This document shows positions 35,919 to 47,664 of a stretch of 64,000 nucleotides of DNA, piece after piece (position 1 is the first letter of the stretch; each line of letters starts with the position of its first letter). The notes under the pieces are model-generated. The model was not told the DNA's origin, made no database searches, and saw only the letters and a list, made by a program, of their open reading frames with translations. Both the position numbers and the translations under genes were made by a program. Source of the DNA: Cladobotryum mycophilum. Lineage: Eukaryota > Ascomycota > Sordariomycetes > Hypocreales > Hypocreaceae. The stretch spans positions 2,728,001-2,792,000 of the forward strand of contig CM071591.1 in the NCBI GenBank assembly GCA_036429605.1. Direction: 5' to 3'.

Positions 35919-36913
35919 GATGGTTTTTTATAATAATACCTGTTGCGAATGTAAGTTGTGTTGATGGACGAGGTGAAGGGAGAGCCTGGGTACCCAAGCA
36001 GCCACGCTTGACAAGTCCCCCGCAACTTGCTGATTCGCCGCCTCTTACTCTATATCTTATATTGCAAGAGCCTTACCCGACGTGGACGACCACAGAAATG
36101 CAGCACAGTCTGTGAGGAAGAAGAATCCATGTAGAGTATAAAGCTATATGCGAAATAAAGATATTCAGAGAAATATCATGCATTGCCTGTTTGATGGCAG
36201 CCATTGAGATGATCGGCTTACTTCATACCTAGGTAAATTGTTTGTACAAATATGGGACAGCATGACAGGTATCCAAATTTCCAACTATCGCCTGTTATAT
36301 GCTTTAAATAATGAACGCCATTTGATCCATATGCCCTGGTACTACAGCAATTGCTATGGATATCATTCCTCTCCATCGTGCATCTGGCCTTGTATTGTGT
36401 TGTGGTCGTGGAAAATCATATCAGTGGTCTAGGGTAGCAAACAATATATATGAAGACCAAGGCAGATTTACTTCGAGATAAACAAGAGTAGCTGATGTTG
36501 AAGGTAAGGCTAATGATCTAGGGGGAATAATCATACATTTCTATTCAAGTAAATACAGATATTGCGTTCAAGGAAATGGAATGATGATGTAATGGTGCGT
36601 CTATGAGTCAGTGTTGATATCTCCATTCTGAGCTTACTTACAGTACATATTATCCATTGTGGGCCTCTCTATATCTATCTAGGGGAATGAGTTTACAGAA
36701 ACCCAAGTACATATTATAAACACCCGTCGGAAATTAAACTCGACAAGAACCAAGTGGGATGGATCCAGTCATTCGGCCGATCCACTTGCACTCCGAAGGT
36801 GGATTACTTTTGCTCCCACCCGGGCGGCCGGTGGATGGACGAACGGGCCTTCGCTCCCCCCGCAGGACGGCAACACATCCGTACCATATCCGGGACGTTA
36901 AGGGAGGCGGCTC

Positions 36914-36963
36914 ATTTTTATTTTTAATTTTTTAATTTTTAATTTTTTTTTAAATTTTTTTTA
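36914..36963. repeat. A/T-only tract
   Basis: Fifty bases of T runs broken by short A runs (TTTTTAATTTTT units) follow a GC-rich stretch at 36780-36905. Confidence 0.85.
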
Positions 36964-38030
36964 CTTGTATTTACTGGGACACCTTTCTATTCAAATATTT
37001 ACCTGTATGAAATACTGTTTGAACTTGGCGTTCCTCATCTATACTTACCTGCCCACCTCTAGGATATATAGTCACCGAGGGCAAAAGGCATCAACACAAC
37101 AGCCCAACTTCTCAACGTTTTTCTGCTTCTTTTTTGCATGCCAAGGTGCTTTGACCTAGGCTTAGGCCATCATATGCATATGGTATGGCATCAGGCCACC
37201 ACTGGTATGCTTTGATTTGGTCATCATGTCGTAGAATAACGCAGGGGCCTCGACACCTCTACGCCAGCCTACTAAGCTAGCACTTTTAACTCCCATCATG
37301 GCTTCTACCAACCACGTCTTGACAATTAACAACCCATCGTTCAATGCAACGGATCAACATCATGTTTCAGGAGCTCACGTCACGTCTCGTGTTGGTAATT
37401 TGGGTGCCTGGAGTTTTACCCCTTTACCGTATTCTGACTCGTCACCAACAATATGGGCTGCGCCACTGTTGACATCCATCGCCAAGCTTGTCTGCTCGTA
37501 TATGCGACCCTTCAAACCAGACATCTACCCGATACGGTACTCGAACACATACCATAATAGGAAAGAAAAATAAAACGAAAGAAACATGAAATAGTAAACG
37601 GAAAAACAACTATTTCTACATGTTTGTGTTGTATATCTACGCATATAATCAGTTCTCTAATAGATCTGTTCTGATATCCCTCTTCGGATTTCGGATTTGG
37701 CTTGGATAAACGACTACGGGCATCAAATAACATTCAAGATAGACTCTATCTACCGAGATCCGATTTCCCAACTCGGGGGGAAGAAAAAAACCCATGTCTT
37801 GAACATCTTTGTTTTGGGCCGAAATCCTTTTGTATGAGAGAAAGAGAAAGAGAGTGAGAGAGAAAATTAAATCCTGGCTGATGCATCTCCCGGAGGTGGC
37901 GCAGCGAGATGGGGGTGTCTCGTTCTCGCTCTCCTCATGCAGGTCCCATATGCATAGGCCATGTTGACGATGTGCTTTTTTAGTCTCCTTGTGGTTTTCA
38001 TCTGCCGGCTAGAGCTCTGTGTTTTGTGAG

Positions 38031-38040
38031 TATATATATT
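38031..38040 (+). promoter_or_regulatory. TATA box of the secreted protein gene
   Basis: TATATATATT lies 109-118 bp upstream of the ATG at 38149, a normal fungal distance. Confidence 0.55.
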
Positions 38041-38148
38041 GCTGCTTGTCCTCCCCGTTCTCCTCGCTGAACCATTCCATCACATACTCTTACAACAAGC
38101 TCTACATCACTCATCAACTATCTAGTATAACAACAACTCTCAGTCACC

Positions 38149-38640
38149 ATGCAGTTCTCCAAGATACTCCCTCTTGCCCTTGCCGCTGTCGCAGCCGCTG
38201 ACCCTCTGGTAAGCTTCATTATACCACAGACTTAGCCCCCCCAAAACCTCTTGGCTTTGCTGACTCTTTTGCACCAGGCTACCTTCTGGAACTATCCCAA
38301 CTACGTCGGTGACGCTGCCCTGGTCTACAACGACCAGCAGTGCATGAACCGTCTCTCCCCCGGCGACATGTACGTCTCCTATCATGAAACCCCTCAAGAA
38401 AACGACCCAAGACTAATGCGAAGACAGCCCTACCATTGTGTCCATCAAGCTCGCCCCCGGCGTTAGTTGCACCACCTTTACGTACGTTGAAGCTACTATT
38501 TCTACCCCAACAACAATGAGCATAGCTGACATCCTGAAAGTGACAAGACCTGCAAGAACCTCGGTAGCCAGATCGACAAGGACCTCGACTACATCCCCGC
38601 CGCCTACAACTACAAGTCCATCCACTGCCGCAAGAACTAA
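38149..38640 (+). CDS. small secreted cysteine protein, crystallin-like
   Basis: Four exons (38149-38208, 38278-38369, 38428-38481, 38541-38640) separated by introns of 69, 58 and 59 nt encode 101 aa. The signal peptide is clear: MQFSKILPLALAAVAAADP, with cleavage likely near Ala17-Ala18. The mature part is about 83 aa with four Cys. The segment PTIVSIKLAPGVSCTTFTD, TCKNLGSQID and YKSIHC has the spacing of beta/gamma-crystallin-type secreted proteins (Ser-Ile-Val-type strand, xGVxCTxY/F, Cys-final strand). Such fungal proteins are secreted and some act in antagonism or host contact; no function can be assigned here. The gene has a good TATA box and stands alone between long gene-poor regions. 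Confidence 0.78.
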
Positions 38641-40026
38641 GTTTGGAGCAGCCCTCGGGTTGGACTTAACAATTTAACTATATAAATCGAGGAGTCTTTT
38701 CAATTAAAAAGAAAAAAGAAAAAAGAAAAAAGAAACAAAAAAATCTGATGATGCCATCTTAACCCATGTACGCTTCCATTCATCGCTGGTAGGCTACGCA
38801 CTATCAGCGCCAATATATTTGTATACAACCCCCGAACAAGTCCATACCATTGTATGTAGTTGGATGAATACGATGCCAAGAATGATTACAATTTGACCAA
38901 TTAGAGGTACTGTGATGTTTCTACCGAAGAACCGGGGGAGAAGGGGGGTTGGACTACATGCTCTCCTAACTTGTGAATCGTCTCACCAAAGCTGAACTTC
39001 CCCCGATTACCCACCGTACCAAAAGGGGCTACGTAAGAAGATATAATGTGCTACCAAACCCTCAACATTAGCAAACATCGCATTTTCCCGTTGTCGTCTC
39101 CCCCAATAACTACGAGATTGGACATGGTCGTTGCGTGAAGATGGGCATTCCGCCCTACAACTTTGGCTATACTTTCTACTTCCCCCTCTCCATGTTGTGT
39201 ATATAGAAAGAAAGGACAGAAAGAACGTGAGCTCCGGACTGCTTGACGTTCCAAGCCTGGGTCTGAGCTAGATCATTCCCATCTCCTGACGGTGTTATCC
39301 TCGCCCAACCCAATCTACCAAAGCAGCTTACCCCATGCAATTTCAACGTACGTGGTAGGTCTCTGAGTATTGCCGTAGATAAGGTCAATTACCGGTCAAA
39401 GAATCCCCTGGAAAGGAAGGGAGAAAAACACCAATACCATGGCGACCTGCTGTCTTGCTGTCCAATGGTATCCCGACTCCCCCAGTTAGGAGGCGACACC
39501 CTGGTATGATCTTAGCAATACCACACTGATGAATTACTAGAGTTTTCTTTCTATTCGTAAAAGCCCCTCACCGCACTCCGGATGATAAGGTATCATGAAG
39601 TCTTCCATTGGGTCTTTCCCAAATCCATTCTTCATCACCCTATAAAAATCCGACAAGTCTTTCCATATCCATCTCCCGCCTGCCATTCATCGAGACCCAC
39701 GTGGTGGGTGGTTTCCACCCACGATTAGCTCCCTCAAATGATGCAATCCATCCCGGCTACACTAACCCTGTTACAGCTAGAGCAACGGCCAAGAGACGGG
39801 AAGCCATCCGATCCCGCAAGCTCCATTCGAAGGGAATGGGCAGGTGGCAGGTCGGAGGGAGAGGAGATTAAGGTCTCCAAGGAGATCTCAGCTTCTAAGC
39901 CTCACGGCATTAGTTTATCTTTGATGCTTGAGCCATCTCATAGCTCGACAGAGGCGGCGATAGAATATACCATAGCTGCTGAGGCCATCTCATTATTTTA
40001 GTAAGAAATAAAAGACACATCTCAAA
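38641..40026. other. intergenic region, 1.4 kb
   Basis: No gene is seen. It starts with an A-rich (AAAAAAG)n tract in the 3' UTR of the secreted protein gene and ends with the FPGS promoter. Confidence 0.55.
38706..38735 (+). repeat. (AAAAAAG)n repeat
   Basis: About four units of A5-6 plus G. Confidence 0.85.
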
Positions 40027-41570
40027 ATGCAAGACACTGCCATGTCTCAAACATATCAGGCAAGTCCCAAGAACACGCAGCCCCCAATTTCAGAATAATT
40101 GTCTCATCGACTTTTTTCTCAGGATGCCGTTACTCTGCTTCGCTATCGACTGAGACCGTTTCGCTCAGGTCCGGTCAAGAACATTCCCAACGATTTCAAC
40201 ATGAGAGAGTGGCTGGCAGACCTTGGCTACGAGGTCGGTGCAACCAACACACCTTGGGGGCTTCCACACTTTAGCCCTTCTGACGTTGGCTAGGACCCGA
40301 GTGTGTTGGACGTCATTCACATCACCGGCACCAAAGGCAAAGGCAGCACGGCAGCATTTACGGAAGCATTCATTCGAGCACATTCCAGCAACGCGAGGCC
40401 CATAAAAGTCGGTCTTTACACATCCCCCCACCTCGTCACCGAGCGAGAGCGCATAAAGATCGATTCCCAGCCCATCTCAGAGGAGCTTTTCGCTAGCACA
40501 TTCTTCGAAATGTGGGACACGCTATTCAAGACTCGCACCAAGGAAGAGATGCCGGCGTACTTGCAGCTCCTCGCTTTACTGTCCATCGTCATCTTCATGA
40601 AGGAGGGTGTGGACGTTGCCATATACGAGGTACACGCCGGCGGACGAAAGGATTCGACTAATGTGTTCGACAGACCCGTCGCAGTCGGCTTTACCACCAT
40701 AGGACTAGATCACGTAGAGCTTCTGGGGGGCAGCGTGGAGAGGATTGCCTGGCACAAGAGTGGTCTCATGAAGCCTGGGAAGCCAGCATTCTCCATGGCT
40801 CAACCAGAAGTAGCAGTGAAAGCCATCCTCAAAGACGAAGCGTCGAAGCTTGGCTCTCCGCTAGAGTTTGTCAATATTAACAATGTGCTGCCGGAACATC
40901 GAAATGTGCAGCTATTTGTACAGAGGCAGAATGCCTCGCTGGCTATTAAGCTTGCCAATGCATATCTTTACCTAAGTGGCGAGGCGCTGTCCGAGGCGGA
41001 CATTGAAGAGGGTGTGCGCCTATGGAACTGGCCCGGCCGATTCCAACGAGTGAATCGCGGCACCTCGGAGTGGTTCCTAGACTGCGCGCACAACTCCCTT
41101 AGCATACCTGTTGCGCTATCCTGGTACTTCTCGGAGGTACGGTCCACGTCGGCCCCCGGACGGAGGAACATTCTCGTTTTTGGACATGAGTCATCACGCG
41201 ATACATATGAGCTCATATCCATGATTGTAACCCTTTGCGCGGAGCACAAGTTCAGTTTTGACCTAGTCATCCTCACGCCGTACGATCGCTATGGTTGGTG
41301 ACTGTTCCTGCTCCTCAATCTTGGTATAGGGGCTAACTTGACTCAGGCAAAATAATACACAGCTCTGCGATTGTGGATGAACAAAATTACTGGCAAAGTA
41401 TCCAGCCTTTGACCAACGTATTGGGTGCTTCTTCTCTAGCACACGCAATTACTCTGACCGAGGAGCATTATCCGCAGCATCAGAGACAGATTCTCATTAC
41501 CGGCTCAACACATCTTGTTGGCCAGGCCTTGGGTTTGATGCAAGCAAGAGATAAGGCGGGAAGTGCTTAA
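40027..41570 (+). CDS. folylpolyglutamate synthase
   Basis: The enzyme adds glutamates to folates (cytosol or mitochondria), which retains them for one-carbon metabolism. Exons are 40027-40059, 40123-40233, 40294-41293 and 41347-41570. Intron 1 has a GC-AG pair (CAG|GCAAGT..CTCAG). Intron 2 (60 nt) ends in TAG and hides an in-frame stop; skipping it joins LADLGYE to DPSVLDVIHITGTKGKGS. The ATP-binding P-loop GTKGKGST is at about residue 60, followed by GLYTSPHLVTERERI, AIYEVHAGGRKDSTN and IAWHKSGLMKPGKPAF. The C-terminal ligase part ends ILITGSTHLVGQALG. The protein is 455 aa. It is more divergent than I expect for the main housekeeping copy (DCAHNSLSI where others have DGAHT), so it may be a second paralogue. 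Confidence 0.9.
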
Positions 41571-44500
41571 AAGCCATATTCGCATGTTTTTGCAGGAGTT
41601 GTATTGACGATACCTGGGATGATGTCATGGAGTTCAACCTTTATGGCTTTATTAATCCCTCAGTGTGGTAGGCATAGGTGATCGTGACCACGGTTGAGGG
41701 ACTTGAGATAGTGGGGGGAATGGTTGTTGGTTCCAAGGTTGTTTTTTATGCTGCTGCAGTCAAGTTCGCCACCATCGTATGCGCATTTTTTTTAGAACTG
41801 CCTTTTTTAAAATGGATTCCATAGAGAATGACCAATGCTGTCTTGAAATGGCTTTGACCATGATGGTGATATATTGGCGTAGGCAGAATAATTAGAGGAC
41901 AGTGCTTCAGACATAACTGTGCGGCGGGAATTACAGAAGCTGATATGTCGATGGAATTTGGCAACTTGATGAACCACACCACCCAACACTTGAGTGAGGT
42001 TGCAACCAACAACATCCAGCAGTCGGCAAGTTTGTAATCCTACCAACAGGCTAGCAAGATTATTGTTCCCTTTTCGGGGTCATGCGATCGCCTTGCTGGC
42101 AGTCTGCCGTCCACGATGATGATGTGCCGAGCGTTTCGCCCAATCTGCTATGAAAGAGACAGCCCAATGGGGAAATGGCCGTGTAACTTGGCTAACAGCA
42201 ATCCTGCAGAGTGCCTGGTGACTGCTTGCTTGCCTTGCCGCAGCGCTTCGGGATGATAAGGAATTGAGCAATCAGTGTCTTGCACCGGAGATGGCTGGGA
42301 GTGACGTCGTGAAGACATCCATGGTTGGTGATGAGGATATTTTGCTGCCTGGCTAAGGCATCAATCCTTTTTTTTCTTTTTCTTTTTTAATGTGGTGGCC
42401 TGATGCAATGCAGGTTCGGTTGTTTGCACAAGTAGCGTATGCAACTCTTGATTCCCCGCCTTAGGCTGCTAGAATTGACGACATGCTTGTGGCCGAACCT
42501 GTGTTGTCGATCAATTTTTCTCACGGCGAGCCGCATTATGAAAAGAAGCTACTACAAAGAAATTTGTATTCGTGGCCATTGGAAGCTTTTTGCAAAGGGC
42601 AACGTACCTCCCCTGTCAAACGACGCGTGGGAATGGTGACGATAGCCGAAAGCTTACTAACGGAACTGGGCGCCAACAGCCCGCCAAAGTCTAGATGGGG
42701 TCTTGGCTTTTTCTCGATCGGATGCAAATGCGATTCGATCAGCCAAGGAAAGGGGAAAAGAAAAGAAAAAAGGCTTAAGCATGAGGAAGACGAAGACAAA
42801 GAAGACAACTTGGCCGAAATTGGAATTTAGGCGAAGCTGCTGTTCTTGGTGGCTTCTATCCCATGAGCGCCACAACAACATGGGGTGGGAAAGAGTCACA
42901 GCACAGCCCCGGGCAACCTCATTAGGTTAGGCATACTCCCTTATCAGGCCTAGTGTACATTCGGTGAATACAGGAAAGAGTCATCCAAACATGCATGTAC
43001 TTATGTATGTACTTGTAAAAGAAAAAAACTACTGCGCCTTCTTGCTGGTTCATGAGACCTGTTTGACATTTCTCAAACAGTAGACTGTGGCTTATGCATT
43101 GTCATCCTACCCACGAGTCCCCTTTCTAGCAAGTTTGCTGTTTTCGGTACGCCGTATCTATAGATTCAGGCCTGGGGCATTATGAAGGATGAAGCAAAAG
43201 TATCTACCGGTGTGCGCTGACGTCCGAACAACTGTGGAGTTCGGAGCCCCGTATGTATGTATGTACAAACAAGACTCGCTGAAAAAGCAAACTGGGATGC
43301 AAAACTGCCGTCGCATAAGCTTGTTTGTCTCAATGTACATGTGTACTCCGTAGTAGCCGTTGATAAACGAACAAAACAAGCAAGCAAAAGACAACAAATC
43401 GTTCCGTTTGCTTGTACACACATGATTGATTAAATTAATTAATAAATTGCTTTCCACATCTGCAACTTCTCATTCGCCAATTCATTAATCAGCACAGCCA
43501 TAGGCCCTTTTTTTTTTTTTGGTTTTGTTTTCAGTAAACCCTCAGCCCGTAATTATGCGGGCATGTATGTACTGTACTGTATCAATGGTCATCCGGGTAC
43601 TGGTTCCAGCAAAGGAGTGTAGTGAGTGAGTGTGTGTGTGTGTGGCGCCTCCGCCCGGACCCGGTACGGGCAGAAGTGGAGTAGAGTTGGTTTTTTTGAT
43701 TTTTAATGGTACGTGTAACTGGAAAAGAGTGAGGCTTACAAACCAACGGTCATCTCCATTTTCGTATTATTGTGTGAGTCAACGGTAGCATGAGCACGTA
43801 TTAGTAAGACGCAGGGATACATTTTCTAGCAAAGCTGGTTTCTTGTTTGGGCTTTCATCATTCCATCCATACGACGGTAAGAAATGGCATTCATTTTTTC
43901 TTATCTTTTATCTACCGATGACAGAGACAGGAGACAGTAATCAGAAATCACATTATTCCTTTCATCTTGCATGTAACAAAAAAGAAGAAAAGGTTGGTTA
44001 CCTGTTGCTTATTCCTGACGTGTCCATTCTTTTTGTCTGATGATGATGCCTTTTCTACTATATTCTCGGGTGCTGTAACCGGTTGACGACGCTAAGAAGT
44101 AAAAAATACCTTTTCAGTGGACTGTTTTGGTGACTTGCCGCTGTAAGTAATTACTAACTTTGATCGTCAGACATGGATAAGCACTCTTAGTAACTTGCTG
44201 ACTGCAAGTCGCAAATCCTTTCGTCACTGCCCTACGTGAGCCCTGTCGTCACCTGCGCTTGCGTCGCTGCGTATGATGGATGGATCCATGGATGGATCCC
44301 ATGAGTTTGGTATCCACCACCCCTTTGAAGGCGGCTATTGAAATCTGGCGACAAGCTTTTTGGGGGGGGGACAGACCCCTGGCGGTTGACTTTGGTGCGT
44401 CAACCAATGACTCCCATGAGGTTGCAGTACCCACAATGAGTCAATGGGGGGCGTGTGTGAGTGCATGTGTGTGTGCATAGACCCAGTCTGAAGGATGCCA

Positions 44501-44980
44501 TACACGCAACACATTGCATCTGCCATGTAGTTCATTTTTTACCTGTATGTACATACTATAGTTTTTGTCAACAAGGGCTGGGTGGAGGATGTTGGCGGTG
44601 TTGGTGGATCCGGTAGTCGTACACCCTCCCATATCTTTTTCTCATCCTTATTCAAATCCTGGGGTACGACAACCGGTAGATGGCATATCATTGTGTATAT
44701 ATAGACTCGAGTGATGCCTGGTTTTGATGCATCTCCATTCTTAGGCAGACAACACAACAACACAGCAACAACAACAACAACAACAAACACAACAAACACA
44801 ACAACCTAGCAAGCAAATCAACAGCCTTGCAATAACAAACTCTTCTTCTATATCTACCCATCAACCGCCTACCCAAGCAGTTGAACAACACCTCAGGCAC
44901 ACATCTTCCTCACTTACACCAAAACCGCAACAATACTACCAACAACCACACAAACAACAACACCAATAACCACCATCAAC
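41571..44980. other. 3.4 kb gene-poor intergenic region
   Basis: No convincing gene is seen. It contains TACTCCGTA (43344-43352), GTGTG repeats near 43630, a TATA box at 44694 and the long CAA-rich leader of the next gene. A 115-codon ORF at 42483 lacks support. Confidence 0.5.
44694..44705 (+). promoter_or_regulatory. TATA box of the Ser-rich protein gene
   Basis: GTATATATAGAC lies about 280 bp before the ATG. The intervening leader (44745-44980) is rich in CAA/AAC units and almost free of G, like an unstructured 5' UTR. Confidence 0.5.
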
Positions 44981-45418
44981 ATGTCTTTCAACTTCAACCC
45001 CGTTCTCGTCGGCACCGCCCAGCGCCCCGGCCCCAGCCTCTCCCCCATCAACAAGAAGAACAAGCCCTGGAGCTTCTCTTCCTCTTCTTCTTCCTCTTCT
45101 TCTTCTTCTTCTCGCCCTCAGCAGCCTTCCCTAGAGCGCGAGGAATACGGCAGAATGGTCAACGACATCCTCTACCACTCCCGCCAGCAGCCCAAGGAGC
45201 AGCGCCGCTCCTCCGCGCACTCTGACTCCCAGAGCGAGACCTCTTCTCTCTCCTCTGACTCCCAGAGCGAGACCTCTTCTCTCTCCTCCGTCGCCACAGA
45301 GAAGCGATCTCTCCTGAGCAAGTTCCGCAAGAGCTCCTCTTCTTCCTCTTCATCTAGGAAGAGCCTCCTGGCGGATCCTAGCGAGACGACCATGGCTCCC
45401 ATGAAGAACTGGCACTAA
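44981..45418 (+). CDS. Ser-rich low-complexity small protein
   Basis: The 145-aa intronless frame starts MSFNFNPVLVGTAQRPGPSL in a good context (CAACATG), has a poly-Ser run (about residues 31-44), a conserved-looking middle EREEYGRMVNDILYHSRQQP, two copies of SDSQSETSSLS, a second Ser run and the end APMKNWH. The EEYGRMVNDILY part resembles a short motif in small fungal stress-type proteins, but I cannot name a family. Strong promoter features (TATA, CAA-rich leader) suggest high or inducible expression. Function is unknown. Confidence 0.6.
   Translation: MSFNFNPVLVGTAQRPGPSLSPINKKNKPWSFSSSSSSSSSSSSRPQQPSLEREEYGRMVNDILYHSRQQPKEQRRSSAHSDSQSETSSLSSDSQSETSSLSSVATEKRSLLSKFRKSSSSSSSSRKSLLADPSETTMAPMKNWH
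45221..45286 (+). repeat. 33-bp coding tandem duplication
   Basis: Two identical 33-bp units (TCTGACTCCCAGAGCGAGAC followed by CTCTTCTCTCTCC) stand head to tail and encode SDSQSETSSLS twice. Confidence 0.95.
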
Positions 45419-45926
45419 AAGGAAACCATCCTCATACCAAAGCCAATAGAAAATTGGCACTCCATTGCTCTTGACGCTATTCATTCAAAACAAATCAAGC
45501 TCTTCACCTAATAACCCCAAGTGAAGAGCTACTTTTTCTTTCACATCATTTGATATTTTACTTCCCTTTTTTATAATGATTGTCATTTATGAGCGGGCCG
45601 GGATTCCTCGCTCCGGCGAGTTTTCCCAGGCCCTTTGGCGAGGCGTTCGGATACCATAGAGACACACTCGAGGGCATTTTTCATCTTTGAGAGGATGTTT
45701 CATTTCATTTTTTCTTCATTTTCATTTGCTTTCTTTTTTGTTTTGGGAGATGATTGCATCAAGATAGGATCATATGAAAGGATTAGGGGATAGATTTCAA
45801 GGGGAGCTTTGATGTGGATAGGTATGGTCAGATTATGCATCTTGGTAGCACAAACTTCTCTATAGTCAATTATTCATAGCTTTGCCGCAATTAAGCTTTA
45901 TTTCCTCATCTACCTTGGCCTCCCTT
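45419..45926. other. convergent intergenic region
   Basis: This holds the 3' UTRs of the Ser-rich gene and ASK1. It is T-rich near 45700-45740. No gene is seen. Confidence 0.55.
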
Positions 45927-47345
45927 CTAGAAACTGTCGTTGAGAACATCTTCATTCATCTTAACCATTGTGGGGCTGTACTCCTCAGAGTCCGCTCCAG
46001 CATCAAGGAGAATGTCATCGACAATCCTTCTACTTGCTTCCCTCGCTGTGGAAAAAAAAGTTAGTTTTAGAAAAAGAACGCCTGGTAACATCTTGGTTTT
46101 ATAAAACATACCTGGAGTCTGCAAAAGTTTTGAAGGTGGCAGCGCAAACTGAATCGTCTTTGGAGGGCTCATCCCGCCATACAAATCCTCATCCTCCTCG
46201 TCGCTATCCCAATCAATCTCGTACGTTCGCCCGCCCGTAGGCTTCGCGGCGCTCTCCTCGGCAAACACATCTCTAGTCTTCCTCCCCGCCGCCGGAGTCT
46301 GCACGCTGACGCCGGGGGTTCTCGGGCCTTGCGTGGCAGCCGCCAGGCGCGCGCGGGCGTTGCTCTTGTAAGGCGACATGAACGCCTCGCTGCGCAGTGT
46401 CGGCACGGCGATTTCTGGTGATGACATGGGCGATTCGGCCCATTGTATCGTCTCGGTCCTGTCTGGCTGCTTGCCTTTTATGGGAGAAATTCGAGGAGCC
46501 GACTTGTGAGGCGTAGCTTGCACGCGATACGTCTTGTCCAGCACACGATGCAGCAGCGGATCCTTGTGTCGCTGAACCGACTCTTCTCTGTTGCGCTCCT
46601 GCAGCACACCCCGCGGTGTCATCGACATGTCCGGCAATCGCGCTGTTTGTTGCGCAAACAGCACCGTCGAGTCTTCGTCTTCTAGCACTGTCGAGTCATT
46701 CTCCTCGCCCCTCATCTCCCGCTTCATCGTCTCGTACGGTGACTCGAGGCGTGAAAAGTTGGCCTGTATCGTCTTGGTGGCCGGTGGACGAGGCGTGCTT
46801 CCCGTAAGTTCCGCATCGTCCAACAGCGACTCCTCTCCGTGGTAGGTCTGGTGCTCTGCCATGCTAGCCCTTGTCCTCTCTTCTTCGTCCAGATCTGCGG
46901 TGACGTCTATTGTCATTTCGTCCCTCATCGCCGTGCTATCCTCCGCAGCCGATGCCTCGTCATCGTTTGCTTGGTCTTCATATCCGGAAAGGGACACATT
47001 GGCCGAGGCTTCGAAGAATTGCTTCCAAAACTAGAGAGGAGAGGACAGGGTCAGTTATCCGTAGCCGCTAATTGCCCAATTGCCAGAGCAGCCGTACCTT
47101 GGATGCTTCCCAAACGGCCTTTGAGTGCTCGCCATATTGTTCCACCAACGGTATAATATTCGTCGTGACGATTCTGTGCGCTTTGCTAAAGTTGTGGTCG
47201 ATCTCTACTCCCTTGTAAGCTGGAAACAATGCTTCATCATGGTTGAAGGATTACCTTGGAGGGTCAAGGTGATGGATTGCTCCAGCCTCTCGAGCTCTTC
47301 TGTTAGAGTCAGGTTGCGCGCCGCCATGCTCGGTCGAGCAGCCAT
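45927..47345 (-). CDS. ASK1: DASH complex subunit Ask1
   Basis: Ask1 is part of the DASH/Dam1 ring that couples kinetochores to spindle microtubules. Exons are 47345-47255, 47204-47098, 47030-46112 and 46045-45927. The conserved N-terminal helix reads RNLTLTEELERLEQSITL, then EIDHNFSKAHRIVTTNI, and YGEHSKAVWEASKFWKQFF. A long disordered Ser/Pro part with many Ser-Pro/Thr-Pro sites (CDK-type) follows. The C-terminal block has MSPPKTIQFALPPSKLLQTP and AREASRRIVDDILLDAG. Intron 1 has two usable acceptors three bases apart (GAG|TAG|); the second gives the expected LQEIDHNF. Intron 3 (66 nt) contains no in-frame stop. The protein is 411 aa. Confidence 0.93.
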
Positions 47346-47664
47346 TTTGAAAAGACAGTAGCGGACCTGAAGAGTCTCAACAGGAATATTGTAGCTGCAC
47401 AATTGAGAGAGCAAGTAAAGACAGTGAAGTGTTTAGATTCTCGTGGTTTCGGCGCGTGGAGACGCGATGAGGGGCAACAACCACTTTAGCACTTTAGCGG
47501 TCAATTCAATGGAGGGGCAAATATTTGTACACATTCTCGCCCAAGGCAAGACGCTTCACCTCCAACCCGCTTCTCTATCTTGATACTGATACCCATTTTT
47601 ATGAGTACACCAATATTCTCCTATACATCCAATCCAATAATCTTGTCTATTGTTCTATTAATCA
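47346..47664. other. ASK1 promoter / gamma-tubulin component 3' end
   Basis: No gene is seen. Both neighbours are on the minus strand, so this is the ASK1 promoter and the 3' UTR of the upstream gene. Confidence 0.6.

Larger units (their letters stand above)
35919..38148. other. 2.2 kb gene-poor intergenic region
   Basis: This holds the F-box gene promoter, a 50-bp A/T-only tract (36914-36963) and the promoter of the small secreted protein gene. A 91-codon ORF at 37298 has no recognisable features. No other gene is seen. Confidence 0.55.

Noticed and set aside
36914..36963. A/T-only tract as a RIP-mutated transposon
   Set aside because: It is only 50 bp of T and A runs with no coding remnant, terminal repeat or wider AT-rich block.
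37298..37573. 91-codon ORF
   Set aside because: It has no signal peptide, domain or splice context and looks like chance in a gene-poor region.
40291..40293. In-frame TAG in FPGS taken as a nonsense mutation
   Set aside because: It is the last base triplet of a 60-nt intron; removing the intron joins conserved sequence on both sides.
42483..42830. 115-codon ORF with a Lys/Glu-rich end
   Set aside because: Its second half is simple purine-rich sequence and the first half has no recognisable motif.
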